DNA of 64,000 nt, taken from positions 1 through 64,000 of the forward strand of contig JAOADG010000024.1 of the NCBI GenBank assembly GCA_026417415.1. Reading direction: 5' to 3'. A program made the translations under genes and the position numbers. The notes beneath the pieces were generated by a model that ran no database searches, was not told where the DNA came from, and worked only from the letters and a program-made list of their open reading frames with translations. This document shows, piece after piece, positions 46,362 to 55,028 of this stretch (positions within the stretch are counted from its first letter, which is position 1; each line of letters starts with the position of its first letter). Source of the DNA: a bacterium. GTDB lineage: Bacteria > Electryoneota > JAOADG01.

Positions 46362-47451
46362 AAATCATTTCTATCTTATCGCATTGTTAAGTGCGGATGG
46401 AATTGGTCCAAAGAGAGCTAAAACGCTAATTGATTTTTTTGGAACGCCTCAGAAGGCATTGCAAGGTACATCAAAGGATTGGCTTCAAGTTACAGATATC
46501 GGAGAAAACATAGCCAAAGCGTTGTATCAAAAAGAAAAATTATTTCAAGAAGCAGAAAAGATTTTACAGTTTTGTGTGAAAAACAATATTCACATTTTAA
46601 CTTTAGAGGATGCAGATTATCCAAATTTATTGAAAGAAATCCATGATCCTCCTCTTTTACTTTATCAAAAGGGCACATTGAAGCCGGTTTGGGAAAAATC
46701 CATTTCTATTGTGGGAACACGATTGGCTACAGAATACGGTAAAAAAGTAGCCAATCAATTTGCAAAAGAGTTATCCTGTAATGGATGGACAGTTGTAAGT
46801 GGATTAGCAATTGGGATTGATGGAGCTGCTCATAAAGGTGCTTTAGCAGGAGGTGTCGGGTCAACAGTTGGAGTATTGGGTTGTGGAATCAACGTTTACT
46901 ACCCTCCTCAACACAAGAACCTGACAGAAGCAATTGTTGAACAAGGATTATTGCTGTCGGAATACCCTCCTAACGTACAACCTGATGCTAGATATTTTCC
47001 ACAAAGAAATCGTATCATAAGTGGTTTAACCAAAGGGACGGTGGTGATAGAAGCAGGCGATCATTCTGGAGCATTAATTACGAGCGAATTGGCTATTGAA
47101 CAAAATCGCGATGTGTTTGCTGTACCCGGAATGATTACTTCACCTTATTCCAAAGGCACCAATCAATTAATTCAAAAGGGTGCAAAGTTAGTGACTTCGG
47201 TCAATGACATTCTCAATGAATATGAACCTTACAATCATTTACCAAAAGCAGATCCGAATCAATTAGAGAATTTATCTACCGAAGAGAAAAAACTGTTTGA
47301 AGAATTGGCATATGGACCTTTTAGTGCAGATATTTTAGCTGAAAAGTTAAATTGGGACATCGGAAACGTGCTTAGTGTCCTAACTACTTTACAGTTAAAA
47401 GGCCTATTGGTGAATATGGCAGGTGAATACCATAGAACGGTGAGGGATTAA
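46354..47451 (+). CDS. dprA: DNA-processing protein DprA
   Basis: This 365-aa protein binds single-stranded DNA and loads RecA in natural transformation. Order: SAM/helix-hairpin-helix-like N-terminus (about 5-60), Rossmann DprA domain (about 70-285, SGLAIGIDGAAHKGAL and the GTHxxL-type loop at GSTVGVLGCGINV), and a C-terminal winged-helix domain (about 305-362). I chose the ATG at 46354, which overlaps the obgE stop as ATGGATGA. A TTG at 46327 and an ATG at 46333 are also in frame. One base separates its stop from ctpA. Confidence 0.93.
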   Translation: MDENHFYLIALLSADGIGPKRAKTLIDFFGTPQKALQGTSKDWLQVTDIGENIAKALYQKEKLFQEAEKILQFCVKNNIHILTLEDADYPNLLKEIHDPPLLLYQKGTLKPVWEKSISIVGTRLATEYGKKVANQFAKELSCNGWTVVSGLAIGIDGAAHKGALAGGVGSTVGVLGCGINVYYPPQHKNLTEAIVEQGLLLSEYPPNVQPDARYFPQRNRIISGLTKGTVVIEAGDHSGALITSELAIEQNRDVFAVPGMITSPYSKGTNQLIQKGAKLVTSVNDILNEYEPYNHLPKADPNQLENLSTEEKKLFEELAYGPFSADILAEKLNWDIGNVLSVLTTLQLKGLLVNMAGEYHRTVRD

Positions 47452-47452
47452 A

Positions 47453-49084
47453 ATGAAAACTCATAATCAAAATCAAAATGTAAATGTAAAAAAGCTTGTG
47501 TGGTTTGGCTGTATCGCAATTGCGGTTTTACTGGCATTTTTTACAGGATACAAACTCGCTCATAGTCAAGTATCACAAGGAGAATCCTTAACCTTTCATT
47601 TGCAAAAATTTTCTGAAGTAATTGCTAACATTAGAAATTCTTACGTAGAAGTGCCGGATATGGCGGATGTAATTGAGGGCGCGATTGTAGGAGCTTTGGA
47701 ACAGCTGGATCCTCATTCGGTGTATATCCCTCCAGAAGAGGAAGAAAGGATAGAAGAACAATTTTCTGGTTCGTTTGAAGGAATCGGTATCCAATTTATT
47801 ATTTATGAAAAAGTGATCACTGTTGTTTCACCTATTCCCGGAACGCCAGCAGAAAGAATGGGATTAAGAACAGGCGATAAAATCACTCACATTGATGACA
47901 AAAGTGCTTATGGGATTAAAGAAGAAGAGGTATTTAAACGAATTAGAGGACCAAAAGGGACAAAGGTAAAATTAACAGTACGAAGGGCAGGCATAGATGA
48001 ACCTTTAATTTTTATCATAACCAGAGATAGAATTCCTATCTATTCTATTGAAACAGCATTAATGGTAGATAATCAAACTGGGTACATCTTACTTAATCAG
48101 TTCACTTCTACCACCAGCGATGAATTAGAGGCAGCAATCGACTCATTACAAAAAGTTGGAATGAAACGTTTAATTTTTGATTTAAGAAACAACAGCGGTG
48201 GACTATTGACTCAAGCAGTTTTAGTTGCATCCAAGTTTATTCCCAGCGGAAAATTAATTGTTTACACAAAAGGCAGAATTCCCAATTCAAACTTGGAATA
48301 CCGAAGTTTATCAAGCGGCAAACATAGAAATTTCCCTTTGATTATTCTGGTAAATAACGGTTCTGCTTCTGCTTCTGAAATCGTGGCAGGTGCAATTCAA
48401 GATTTGGATCGGGGATTAGTCATTGGGACCACAACCTTTGGAAAAGGGTTGGTTCAATCTCAAATTCCATTAAAAGACGGATCGGTTTTACGATTAACTA
48501 CTGCGCGTTACTATACTCCTTCAGGTCGCTTAATACAAAGACCCTACAAATTAGGAGACCGAAGTGGGTATATTGATGATATCCTAATGGATGAAACTCA
48601 GGATACAACTGAGGTAGATACTGTAAAAAGAGAAAAATTCAAAACTTCAGCAGGTAGAATCGTGTACGGAGGTGGTGGAATTACACCAGATGTGAAGATT
48701 CAACCCACAAAATTATCGCTATCTTCTGCAAGGTTGAGAAATTCTAGAGTGATGATTGACCTTGCGCAACAGAAGGCGCCAGAATTGATTAAAAAATATG
48801 GTTCAAATTTTGAACAGTTTCAAAAGGAAGTTACAATCACAGATGAGATGTTATTGGAATTGGTAAAAGAAGCAAGAAGAATTGATCCAAAAATTGAGAT
48901 TAAAGAAGAAGATGTATTAAAAGATCGAGAGTTCTTAGCATTGACCTATAAAGGCGAGTTGGCACAAGCAGTTTTCAATTCTCGACAATCAAGATATCAA
49001 GTGGTAGTCCCTGAAGATGAATTGGTTAAGCAAGCACTTCAATTGTTTCCAAAAGCAGAAGAGATTGCTTCACTGCCGCGCTAA
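47453..49084 (+). CDS. ctpA: Carboxy-terminal processing protease (S41 family)
   Basis: This 543-aa periplasmic protease has an N-terminal transmembrane anchor (about 14-35), a helical region (about 42-90), a PDZ domain (about 95-180, GIGIQF then GLRTGDKI) and an S41 core (about 190-390). The catalytic serine is S306 in NGSASASE and the lysine is K331 in TFGKGLVQ, the 25-residue spacing seen in Prc and CtpB. A C-terminal extension (about 400-543) is charged and helical. It trims or degrades envelope proteins. It is the fifth gene in the plus-strand run starting at 41341. Confidence 0.94.
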   Translation: MKTHNQNQNVNVKKLVWFGCIAIAVLLAFFTGYKLAHSQVSQGESLTFHLQKFSEVIANIRNSYVEVPDMADVIEGAIVGALEQLDPHSVYIPPEEEERIEEQFSGSFEGIGIQFIIYEKVITVVSPIPGTPAERMGLRTGDKITHIDDKSAYGIKEEEVFKRIRGPKGTKVKLTVRRAGIDEPLIFIITRDRIPIYSIETALMVDNQTGYILLNQFTSTTSDELEAAIDSLQKVGMKRLIFDLRNNSGGLLTQAVLVASKFIPSGKLIVYTKGRIPNSNLEYRSLSSGKHRNFPLIILVNNGSASASEIVAGAIQDLDRGLVIGTTTFGKGLVQSQIPLKDGSVLRLTTARYYTPSGRLIQRPYKLGDRSGYIDDILMDETQDTTEVDTVKREKFKTSAGRIVYGGGGITPDVKIQPTKLSLSSARLRNSRVMIDLAQQKAPELIKKYGSNFEQFQKEVTITDEMLLELVKEARRIDPKIEIKEEDVLKDREFLALTYKGELAQAVFNSRQSRYQVVVPEDELVKQALQLFPKAEEIASLPR

Positions 49085-49120
49085 CTACATTATCAATTGA
49101 ATTATTGATAATTAGACACA

Positions 49121-49879
49121 ATGTACAAACAAAGCGGCTGGATATTCTTTTGTTTGCTTGTACTCATAGTAGTTACAAATGCGGCCGAGTATAGTAAAAA
49201 ACAGAAACATCAACAGATTGTCGATTCGCTAAAAAAAAGAGAAGCGAAACTTCCAACAAAACCCGATCCAGTTTCTTATTTGGATGATGCTACTGCAGGC
49301 ACCTTCAAACCTAACACACCACCGAAGGGATTAGATCAACCGTTGGATGAACATAAAACTTTAGTGTTGGGTTACAGAATTTTAGTGTATCAGACCAACG
49401 ATGAAACAGATGCCAAAAAGTGGTTCAACAAGTTTATACATATGTATCAGACAAAAGTTTCTTTACGCTTTGAAAATGACTCTTATTCCATTTTACTTGG
49501 GAATTTTCAAGATTCTATCCAAGCCCAACAATTTCTAAAACAAAATAAAGAAATCCATTCTTACCATCCAAAAATCATTCCATCACGCATTCTTAAAAAT
49601 GAAAGTACCCGTAAACAGAATCCTATACCTATCGGTGAAAAAATACGTTGGACGATTCAAGTAGCCGTTTTATCCGATTACCAGAAAGCACAAGAGTTTA
49701 GAAACCAATTAGACAATCAACTTCCCTTTCCGGTATTTATAAAAACTCAAAGTGCACACAAATGGACAATCCACGTGGGAGAGTTTTCAAATTTACAAGA
49801 AGCAGAGAATGCCACACAGAAATTAAAAAACTTAGGTTACCAACAACTCTGGATCAAACAATCAAAGGAAGAATTATGA
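49121..49879 (+). CDS. Secreted protein with two SPOR-like repeats
   Basis: This 252-aa protein has a signal peptide (about 1-22) and a P/K-rich linker, followed by two SPOR-like modules. The first is at about 86-155 (YRILVYQTNDETDAKKW, then YSILLGNFQD). The second is at about 175-248 (WTIQVAVLSDYQKAQEF, then WTIHVGEFSNLQEAENA). SPOR domains bind denuded peptidoglycan, so it may work at the cell wall during division. Its stop overlaps the dsbD start by ATGA, which ties its translation to dsbD. Confidence 0.8.
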   Translation: MYKQSGWIFFCLLVLIVVTNAAEYSKKQKHQQIVDSLKKREAKLPTKPDPVSYLDDATAGTFKPNTPPKGLDQPLDEHKTLVLGYRILVYQTNDETDAKKWFNKFIHMYQTKVSLRFENDSYSILLGNFQDSIQAQQFLKQNKEIHSYHPKIIPSRILKNESTRKQNPIPIGEKIRWTIQVAVLSDYQKAQEFRNQLDNQLPFPVFIKTQSAHKWTIHVGEFSNLQEAENATQKLKNLGYQQLWIKQSKEEL

Positions 49880-51759
49880 AAAGAATAATCTATTGTTTTC
49901 TACTTTCTTTTTCCATCATTTTTCCAATAGTTGCTTTTTCTGAACCAATTCCTATTGATCAATTTGATCCAGAAAAAGATATCTCTGTTTCTTTTCAACC
50001 AAAAAAGTTAGAAAACAAGCCAATAGATACATTGCTGATCCAAATCCATGTTCCCAAAGGATATCACATCACCAGTATAGATAACGGGTTCTTTTTCGTT
50101 CAAGTAAAAGAACAAGATGGCTTTCACTTTCAAAATCCAATTTACCCAAATCCAGTTTCTTTTGAGGGTGAGAAAGTATTCCAAGGTTTAGTTAAGGTGA
50201 AAATCCCATTTCAACTACCGACCGAAATCAAAAAGAATAAATTCATTTTTGATGTAACGGTAGGGTATCAAATATGTGCGGAATTTGGTGCGAAAACTTG
50301 TTTTATGCCAGTTGAACGCGCTCTTAACTGGTCGGTTGAATTAATCAAAATAACCAATCTTCAAGTTCAAGAAAATAAACATGAAGAACCCACCAAACCA
50401 GACACAACGATCATCCAACAACCCCTTACCGAAAACACCATCCAAGCAACTCAAGTATCAAAAAACAACTCATCAACCTCTCAAAGTTCTTTAGAAAATA
50501 GGTTCGTTGATGCACTACAGAAAGGGAGTGTGATTGCGTTCTTACTTGTGTTTTTAGGTGGCATATTGGCTTCTTTAACTCCTTGTGTGTATCCCATCAT
50601 TCCTATTACGATGGGCTATATTGGAAGTAAAAGTGGTGGGAAAAAACTAAGAGGGTTTACGCTCTCTTTGGCATTTGTATTAGGACTGGCAATTATCTAT
50701 TCTCTGCTTGGACTATTTGCTGCATCTACAGGTGCATTATTTGGTGCATTTACACAAACCCCTGTGTTCTTAGCAATCATCGGTACCATCATTGCAGTGA
50801 TGGGAATATCCATGTTAGGCGTGTTTGATATACCTATTCCCGGATTTGCTGCTGAAGCACAAGCAAATCCCAAAGGTGGATATTGGGGTGCAATACTGAT
50901 GGGAGGTTTAAGTGGATTGGTTGCTGCTCCATGTGTCGGTCCCATATTAGTAGCGTTGCTTGCTTGGGTAGCAAAAACAGGAAGTATGGTATTAGGTTTC
51001 TTTCTTTTATTTACCTTTTCAATGGGGATGGGACTGCTTTTTATTGTGATTGGAACGTTTAGCGGTTTGCTCCAATCGTTACCAAAAGCAGGTGAATGGA
51101 TGGTCGCTATTAAAAAAGCGTTTGGGATTGCAATGATTGCCGGGGCAGTGTTTATTGTACGATCCATTTTACCTGAAACAATCTATCATCTGGCATGGGC
51201 TTTGATCTTAGCATTTACAGCCATTTTATTGTGGGGAAAACCGATTCAACCAGAAGATGAACTTTCCATTGGAATTGCATTCAGACGAGCGCTTGCCTTG
51301 ATAGCAGCAGTACTAGCAATCTTATTTTTGACGTCTTCCTTTCCGATAGGAATAGCAAGTAAACAATTTTCAAATGAATTCAAAAACGCTGAATCCATCC
51401 CTTCCCCAAAATCAGAAATGGCATGGAAAATCAATCAAGAAGAACAAGTATTCAATTCTGCAAAACAAAACAATAAACGAATATTGATAGATTTTTATGC
51501 CGATTGGTGTGCTGCATGTGTTGAACTGGATCACTACACATGGGTTGATCCTAAAGTCCAAAGTGCGGTAAGCGATTATGAATTGCTTAAATTTGATTTT
51601 ACAAAACAGAGTCAACAAACCAAAGAACTTATGAAAAAATACAACATCTTGGGTTTGCCTACGGTGTTAGTTCTGGATCCGAATGGAAAAGAGTTAAGCC
51701 GTTTTACTGGATTCAAATCCGCAAATGAATTTTTAACTTGGTTAGAAAGCGTTCAGTAA
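49876..51759 (+). CDS. dsbD: Thiol:disulfide interchange protein DsbD
   Basis: This 627-aa protein moves electrons from cytoplasmic thioredoxin to periplasmic thiol proteins. It has a signal peptide (about 1-20), an N-terminal DsbD-alpha domain with C134 and C142, an eight-helix membrane domain (about 215-500) with C237 (LTPCVYP) and C353 (APCVGP), and a C-terminal thioredoxin domain with C545-A-A-C548. All six cysteines are present. Start at 49876 is preceded by AAGGAAG. An upstream in-frame ATG at 49762 lies inside the SPOR gene and is rejected. Thioredoxin and a ResA-like gene follow, completing the path. Confidence 0.95.
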   Translation: MKRIIYCFLLSFSIIFPIVAFSEPIPIDQFDPEKDISVSFQPKKLENKPIDTLLIQIHVPKGYHITSIDNGFFFVQVKEQDGFHFQNPIYPNPVSFEGEKVFQGLVKVKIPFQLPTEIKKNKFIFDVTVGYQICAEFGAKTCFMPVERALNWSVELIKITNLQVQENKHEEPTKPDTTIIQQPLTENTIQATQVSKNNSSTSQSSLENRFVDALQKGSVIAFLLVFLGGILASLTPCVYPIIPITMGYIGSKSGGKKLRGFTLSLAFVLGLAIIYSLLGLFAASTGALFGAFTQTPVFLAIIGTIIAVMGISMLGVFDIPIPGFAAEAQANPKGGYWGAILMGGLSGLVAAPCVGPILVALLAWVAKTGSMVLGFFLLFTFSMGMGLLFIVIGTFSGLLQSLPKAGEWMVAIKKAFGIAMIAGAVFIVRSILPETIYHLAWALILAFTAILLWGKPIQPEDELSIGIAFRRALALIAAVLAILFLTSSFPIGIASKQFSNEFKNAESIPSPKSEMAWKINQEEQVFNSAKQNNKRILIDFYADWCAACVELDHYTWVDPKVQSAVSDYELLKFDFTKQSQQTKELMKKYNILGLPTVLVLDPNGKELSRFTGFKSANEFLTWLESVQ

Positions 51760-51797
51760 TCTATTCGTATCACTTAATTAGCAATTGAGGAATCAAT

Positions 51798-52118
51798 ATG
51801 GCACTACAACAATGGAATGACGAACAATTTGAACAAGGCATTCTATCGGAAATGTTGACGGTTGTTGATTTTAGCGCAACATGGTGTGGACCTTGTAAAA
51901 AACTTCATCCTATCATTGAAGAGTTAGCCAAAGAATATGAAGGAAAAATACAAGCAGTTGAAGTAGATGTTGGTATTGCACAAAAAACAGCTGCGAAATA
52001 TAACGTGTTTAGTGTTCCTCAAATTATATTTTTCCGTGCAGGCGAGCGTTTAGCAACGATGAATGGTTTGCAGTCAAAAGGAAAAATTGCTGAACAAATA
52101 GAGAGATTGTTGGTTTAA
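51798..52118 (+). CDS. trxA: Thioredoxin
   Basis: This 106-aa cytoplasmic protein has the thioredoxin fold with C30-G-P-C33 (ATWCGPCKK) and cis-Pro P74 (SVPQI). It reduces cytoplasmic disulfides and is the electron donor for DsbD, whose gene ends 38 bases upstream. Thioredoxin reductase is encoded about 8 kb away at 60257-61210. GAGG lies before the ATG. Confidence 0.95.
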   Translation: MALQQWNDEQFEQGILSEMLTVVDFSATWCGPCKKLHPIIEELAKEYEGKIQAVEVDVGIAQKTAAKYNVFSVPQIIFFRAGERLATMNGLQSKGKIAEQIERLLV

Positions 52119-52134
52119 TCATTAAGAGGATAAT

Positions 52135-52668
52135 ATGAAATATTTCAACCAATTCACTTATGTTTTGGGTACCCTATTGATCATTTTATTACTGGTTATA
52201 GGGAATTTTAATTTTGCTTGTTCGTCAACTAAATCAAACGAGTTTCCTCATTTCAAAGTGACCACATTAGATGGTAAAGAACTCGATTCGAAAAAGTTAA
52301 CAGAAGGAAAAGTTGCAATTATCAATTTCTGGGCGACTTGGTGTCCACCTTGTAGAGAGGAAATTCCTCATTTTATTGATTTGCAGAAAAAGTATGATGA
52401 TAAAGTTCAATTTATTGGCATTTCTGTAGATCGTGATCCACCTGAGAAAGTGAAACAATGGACGGATAAAAACAAGGTCAATTACCCAGTTGCAAGAGTA
52501 GAAATGAATTTTCAGCAACCCTATCAACAATTGCTGCCAAAAGAGATGAGAGGTGGCATCCCATATACTTTTATCCTTGACAAAAATGGAAAAATTGTTG
52601 AGCGATTGGTTGGCTATCGAGATTATGAGTATTGGGAAAAAATGATCAAACGGTTATCTGCAAATTAG
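52135..52668 (+). CDS. TlpA/ResA-like membrane-anchored thiol-disulfide oxidoreductase
   Basis: This 177-aa protein has an N-terminal hydrophobic anchor (about 8-29) and a TlpA-like thioredoxin fold with C70-P-P-C73 (FWATWCPPCREEIP) and cis-Pro in GGIPYTF. It faces the periplasm and reduces substrates such as apocytochrome c or metallo-centre proteins. It lies 16 bases after trxA and shortly after dsbD, its likely electron donor. A terminator ends this unit. Confidence 0.9.
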   Translation: MKYFNQFTYVLGTLLIILLLVIGNFNFACSSTKSNEFPHFKVTTLDGKELDSKKLTEGKVAIINFWATWCPPCREEIPHFIDLQKKYDDKVQFIGISVDRDPPEKVKQWTDKNKVNYPVARVEMNFQQPYQQLLPKEMRGGIPYTFILDKNGKIVERLVGYRDYEYWEKMIKRLSAN

Positions 52669-52672
52669 TTTT

Positions 52673-52700
52673 AATGGGTGGTGAAAGCCACCCATTCTTT
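52673..52700 (+). terminator. Rho-independent terminator ending the dsbD unit
   Basis: A 9-bp stem AATGGGTGG (52673-52681) and CCACCCATT (52688-52696), loop of 6, then CTTTTG. It lies just after the ResA-like stop and before the DarT-like gene. Confidence 0.85.
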
Positions 52701-52720
52701 TGAACCACTGGATTTCTCAA

Positions 52721-53434
52721 ATGTGGAAAAAGTTTTGGCTACTATTCAATAGACCACACAACCATCTTGAATTGGATATCCATCTATATCATTTTACACA
52801 TCTTCGTATCAACCTATCCTCAATTTTAAAGGACCGATCTATTTTATCTTTTCAGAGGTTAACCGAACAATACGGTTATGAAAAAGCCATTACCTTTATG
52901 CATGATTTAAAACGATACGATTTTTATACGAGTGGTAAAAAATATGTCAATTGTGTGATAGGTCGTGCACCTGCCAATTATTTGTATCGTTTAAGTGGAA
53001 AGAACTGGAAAAACGAATGGATAGCATTTGAGATTGATACCAAACTCTTACATTGGAAAACATTTATCATTGCACCAAGCGGTGCAGCATCACTTGATGC
53101 AACATGCATACACGTTCATCCAGAAAATTGGAAAAAAGATATTCAAGTGTGCTTTCAAAAAACAATCCAAAATATAGAAAGACCAGTTGTGGAATTTGAT
53201 TATGCTAAAGAAAGAAAATTTCCAAACGATGTTCCTACTCATCCCAATTGTGAGTTGTTAATACCCAATGAAATTGAATCCACTTATTGGAAAAAAGTGA
53301 TTACATATGATTATGCTGTCAGACAAACCGTACGTATTCTTTTTGAAAAGTGTGGTTGGAAAGAATTTCCCATCCAGGTAAACAAAGAAATTTTTCGTTT
53401 TCACCCCATAAAACTCGCAAAAGAAGTTGTATAG
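52721..53434 (+). CDS. DarT-like ADP-ribosyltransferase (DUF4433), orphan
   Basis: This 237-aa protein matches the layout of DarT, which ADP-ribosylates thymidine in single-stranded DNA using NAD. Residues H24-F-T-H27 with NLSSIL fit DarT's YHITH...NLxxIL start. GRAPANYLYRL (R82) fits the RNPMLYR block, FIIAPSGAAS the TDGNAA loop, and NCELLIPNEI (E178) the QAEFLV block that carries the catalytic Glu. FPIQVNKEIF fits the closing PVEVRPxWYF strand. No macrodomain DarG gene is adjacent; the neighbour is a SIMPL protein. I chose the ATG at 52721. A TTG at 52700 overlaps the preceding terminator. Activity and DNA target are inferred. Confidence 0.6.
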   Translation: MWKKFWLLFNRPHNHLELDIHLYHFTHLRINLSSILKDRSILSFQRLTEQYGYEKAITFMHDLKRYDFYTSGKKYVNCVIGRAPANYLYRLSGKNWKNEWIAFEIDTKLLHWKTFIIAPSGAASLDATCIHVHPENWKKDIQVCFQKTIQNIERPVVEFDYAKERKFPNDVPTHPNCELLIPNEIESTYWKKVITYDYAVRQTVRILFEKCGWKEFPIQVNKEIFRFHPIKLAKEVV

Positions 53435-53446
53435 AGGAATCATTAC

Positions 53447-54172
53447 ATGAACGAAAAATCAAACAAAATAGGAATGCTTATCCTAGGAATATCTTTTATC
53501 GTGAGTGCTATTATTATCGCAGGCGCGTTAAAAAATATCCGTGCAACTTCAGAGACCATTACTGTCACAGGTTCTGCAAGGAAACCAGTGATGTCAGATT
53601 TGATTGTTTGGAAAATGCAAGTCAATGTTTTTGCTTCTACCTTACCCAACGCTTATCAAGAGCTGCTTAGTGAACGAACGAAGGTAATGAACTTTTTAAG
53701 AGAGGCAGGCATTCCAGACACGAGCATTAACCTATCGCATCCTAACTCTTGGGTAGAGCGTCAATACTATGAAGGAAGAAACGAAAGTAGAGTGATAGGA
53801 TTTAGATATGTTCAAAACATTTCTGTGCAATCATACGATATAGACAAAATCGAAAAGATTATCCAATCAGCAGATAAATTGATCTTAAGTGGTGTCAGTA
53901 TTGAAATGCAACAACCGGAATATTTAGTCACAAAGTTGTCTGAGTATCGGTTGTCTTTATTAGGTGAAGCCACAAAAGATGCTCAAGAACGCGCACAGAA
54001 GATTGCATCCGGTATCGGCAGTAAAATTGGAGCAATTCGATCTGCAAGAGTCGGTGTGTTTCAAGTTAATGCCCCAAACTCAATGGAAATATCCGATTAT
54101 GGAGTGTATGATACATCTACACGTAAAAAAGAAATTACTGCAGTCGTTTCAGTGAGTTTTGCTATTCAATAG
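53447..54172 (+). CDS. SIMPL (DUF541) domain protein
   Basis: This 241-aa protein has an N-terminal transmembrane anchor (about 8-27) and a SIMPL/DUF541 domain (about 35-238: ITVTGSARKPVMSDL, GIPDTSINLSHP, AQERAQKIASGIGSKIG, the latter trimmed to its core). The family is periplasmic or membrane bound and linked to oxidative stress and bacterial signalling; the biochemical role is not settled. It starts 12 bases after the DarT-like gene, so they share a transcript. Its 3' end overlaps the GT2 gene tail to tail by 11 bases. Confidence 0.87.
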   Translation: MNEKSNKIGMLILGISFIVSAIIIAGALKNIRATSETITVTGSARKPVMSDLIVWKMQVNVFASTLPNAYQELLSERTKVMNFLREAGIPDTSINLSHPNSWVERQYYEGRNESRVIGFRYVQNISVQSYDIDKIEKIIQSADKLILSGVSIEMQQPEYLVTKLSEYRLSLLGEATKDAQERAQKIASGIGSKIGAIRSARVGVFQVNAPNSMEISDYGVYDTSTRKKEITAVVSVSFAIQ

Positions 54173-55028
54173 TCGCATCTTGGTCTTTATCGGCCAATCG
54201 TTTTTTAGCATCTTTTTCCGCTTGTAAAAAAAGTAGCCATAAAGCACGTAAAGAACGTTTCAAAATGCGAAATCGGTATCTCCAAACTACCCATTTAGAA
54301 AAGTGTTTTCTACTAAAGTAACTTTCACAGAAAAAGTACCAATAGTCCAAATAGGGCGTTTTTTGATGGGCTTCAACCCCCCCAGAGGTGGATCGCTTAT
54401 GATAAACCAGGGCTTTAGGTTCAAACCAAATACATAATCCTGCACGGTAAGCACGATAACCAAAATCGCTATCTTCTCGTATGGCTATTCCTTGAAAATT
54501 TTCATCAAACAGACCAATTTTTTCTATCGCTGCTCTTGACACAGAAAAATTGCAACCTGTTACAATGTTTGTCGGACCAGACCTTTCAGAAGTATCACTA
54601 CCACTAAACTTCAAAGTACGATGTAACCAAGATGGATTTTTGGCAATAGTTTTAGTATTCGGTTCAAGTACTCTACCTTGAACCAAATCTGCACCCAATT
54701 GATGGCGTGATACGTGATGATGGATGAAATCCGATGAAAAAGTTACATCATCATCAATAAATACTAAGATCTCTCCTTTTGATAGTTTTATTCCTAAATT
54801 TCTTGCTTTGGTCAATGAAGCAAATTCTGGTCGGTGGTATTGGATTTGATCAGCGTGCTGTTGAATAAATGCTAAGGTATTAGGCGAATGATGTTGGGTT
54901 TGGTCAATCAAGATAATTTCAAGCGGTTTGTAGGTTTGACGGATAGCACATTGTAACGTTTCAATCAACTCTTGTTCTCGTTGATAAGTAGGAATAATTA
55001 AGCTAACCAAAAGAGAATTCGGTTCCAT
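54162..55028 (-). CDS. Family 2 glycosyltransferase
   Basis: This 288-aa protein has a GT-A fold: SLIIPTYQREQELIETL at the start, an IEIL-type strand with LIDQTQ, and the DxD-type motif FIDDDVTF (about 90-98). Next come the GCNFSVSRAAIEKIGLFDE acceptor block (core CNFSV, GLFDE) and EDSDFGYRA with the catalytic acid. The C-terminal part is basic and may sit at the membrane. The sugar and acceptor are unknown. The ATG overlaps the stop of trkH by one base. Confidence 0.88.
   Translation of the reverse strand: MEPNSLLVSLIIPTYQREQELIETLQCAIRQTYKPLEIILIDQTQHHSPNTLAFIQQHADQIQYHRPEFASLTKARNLGIKLSKGEILVFIDDDVTFSSDFIHHHVSRHQLGADLVQGRVLEPNTKTIAKNPSWLHRTLKFSGSDTSERSGPTNIVTGCNFSVSRAAIEKIGLFDENFQGIAIREDSDFGYRAYRAGLCIWFEPKALVYHKRSTSGGVEAHQKTPYLDYWYFFCESYFSRKHFSKWVVWRYRFRILKRSLRALWLLFLQAEKDAKKRLADKDQDATIE

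Noticed and set aside
49762-49875. 38-residue N-terminal extension of DsbD
   Set aside because: It lies inside the SPOR gene in another frame and would bury the signal peptide that begins at 49876.
50697-51167. 156-codon open frame on the minus strand inside dsbD
   Set aside because: It is antisense to the conserved membrane domain of dsbD, has no ribosome site, and reads as low-complexity I/P/A/N codons that mirror the hydrophobic helices of the plus strand.
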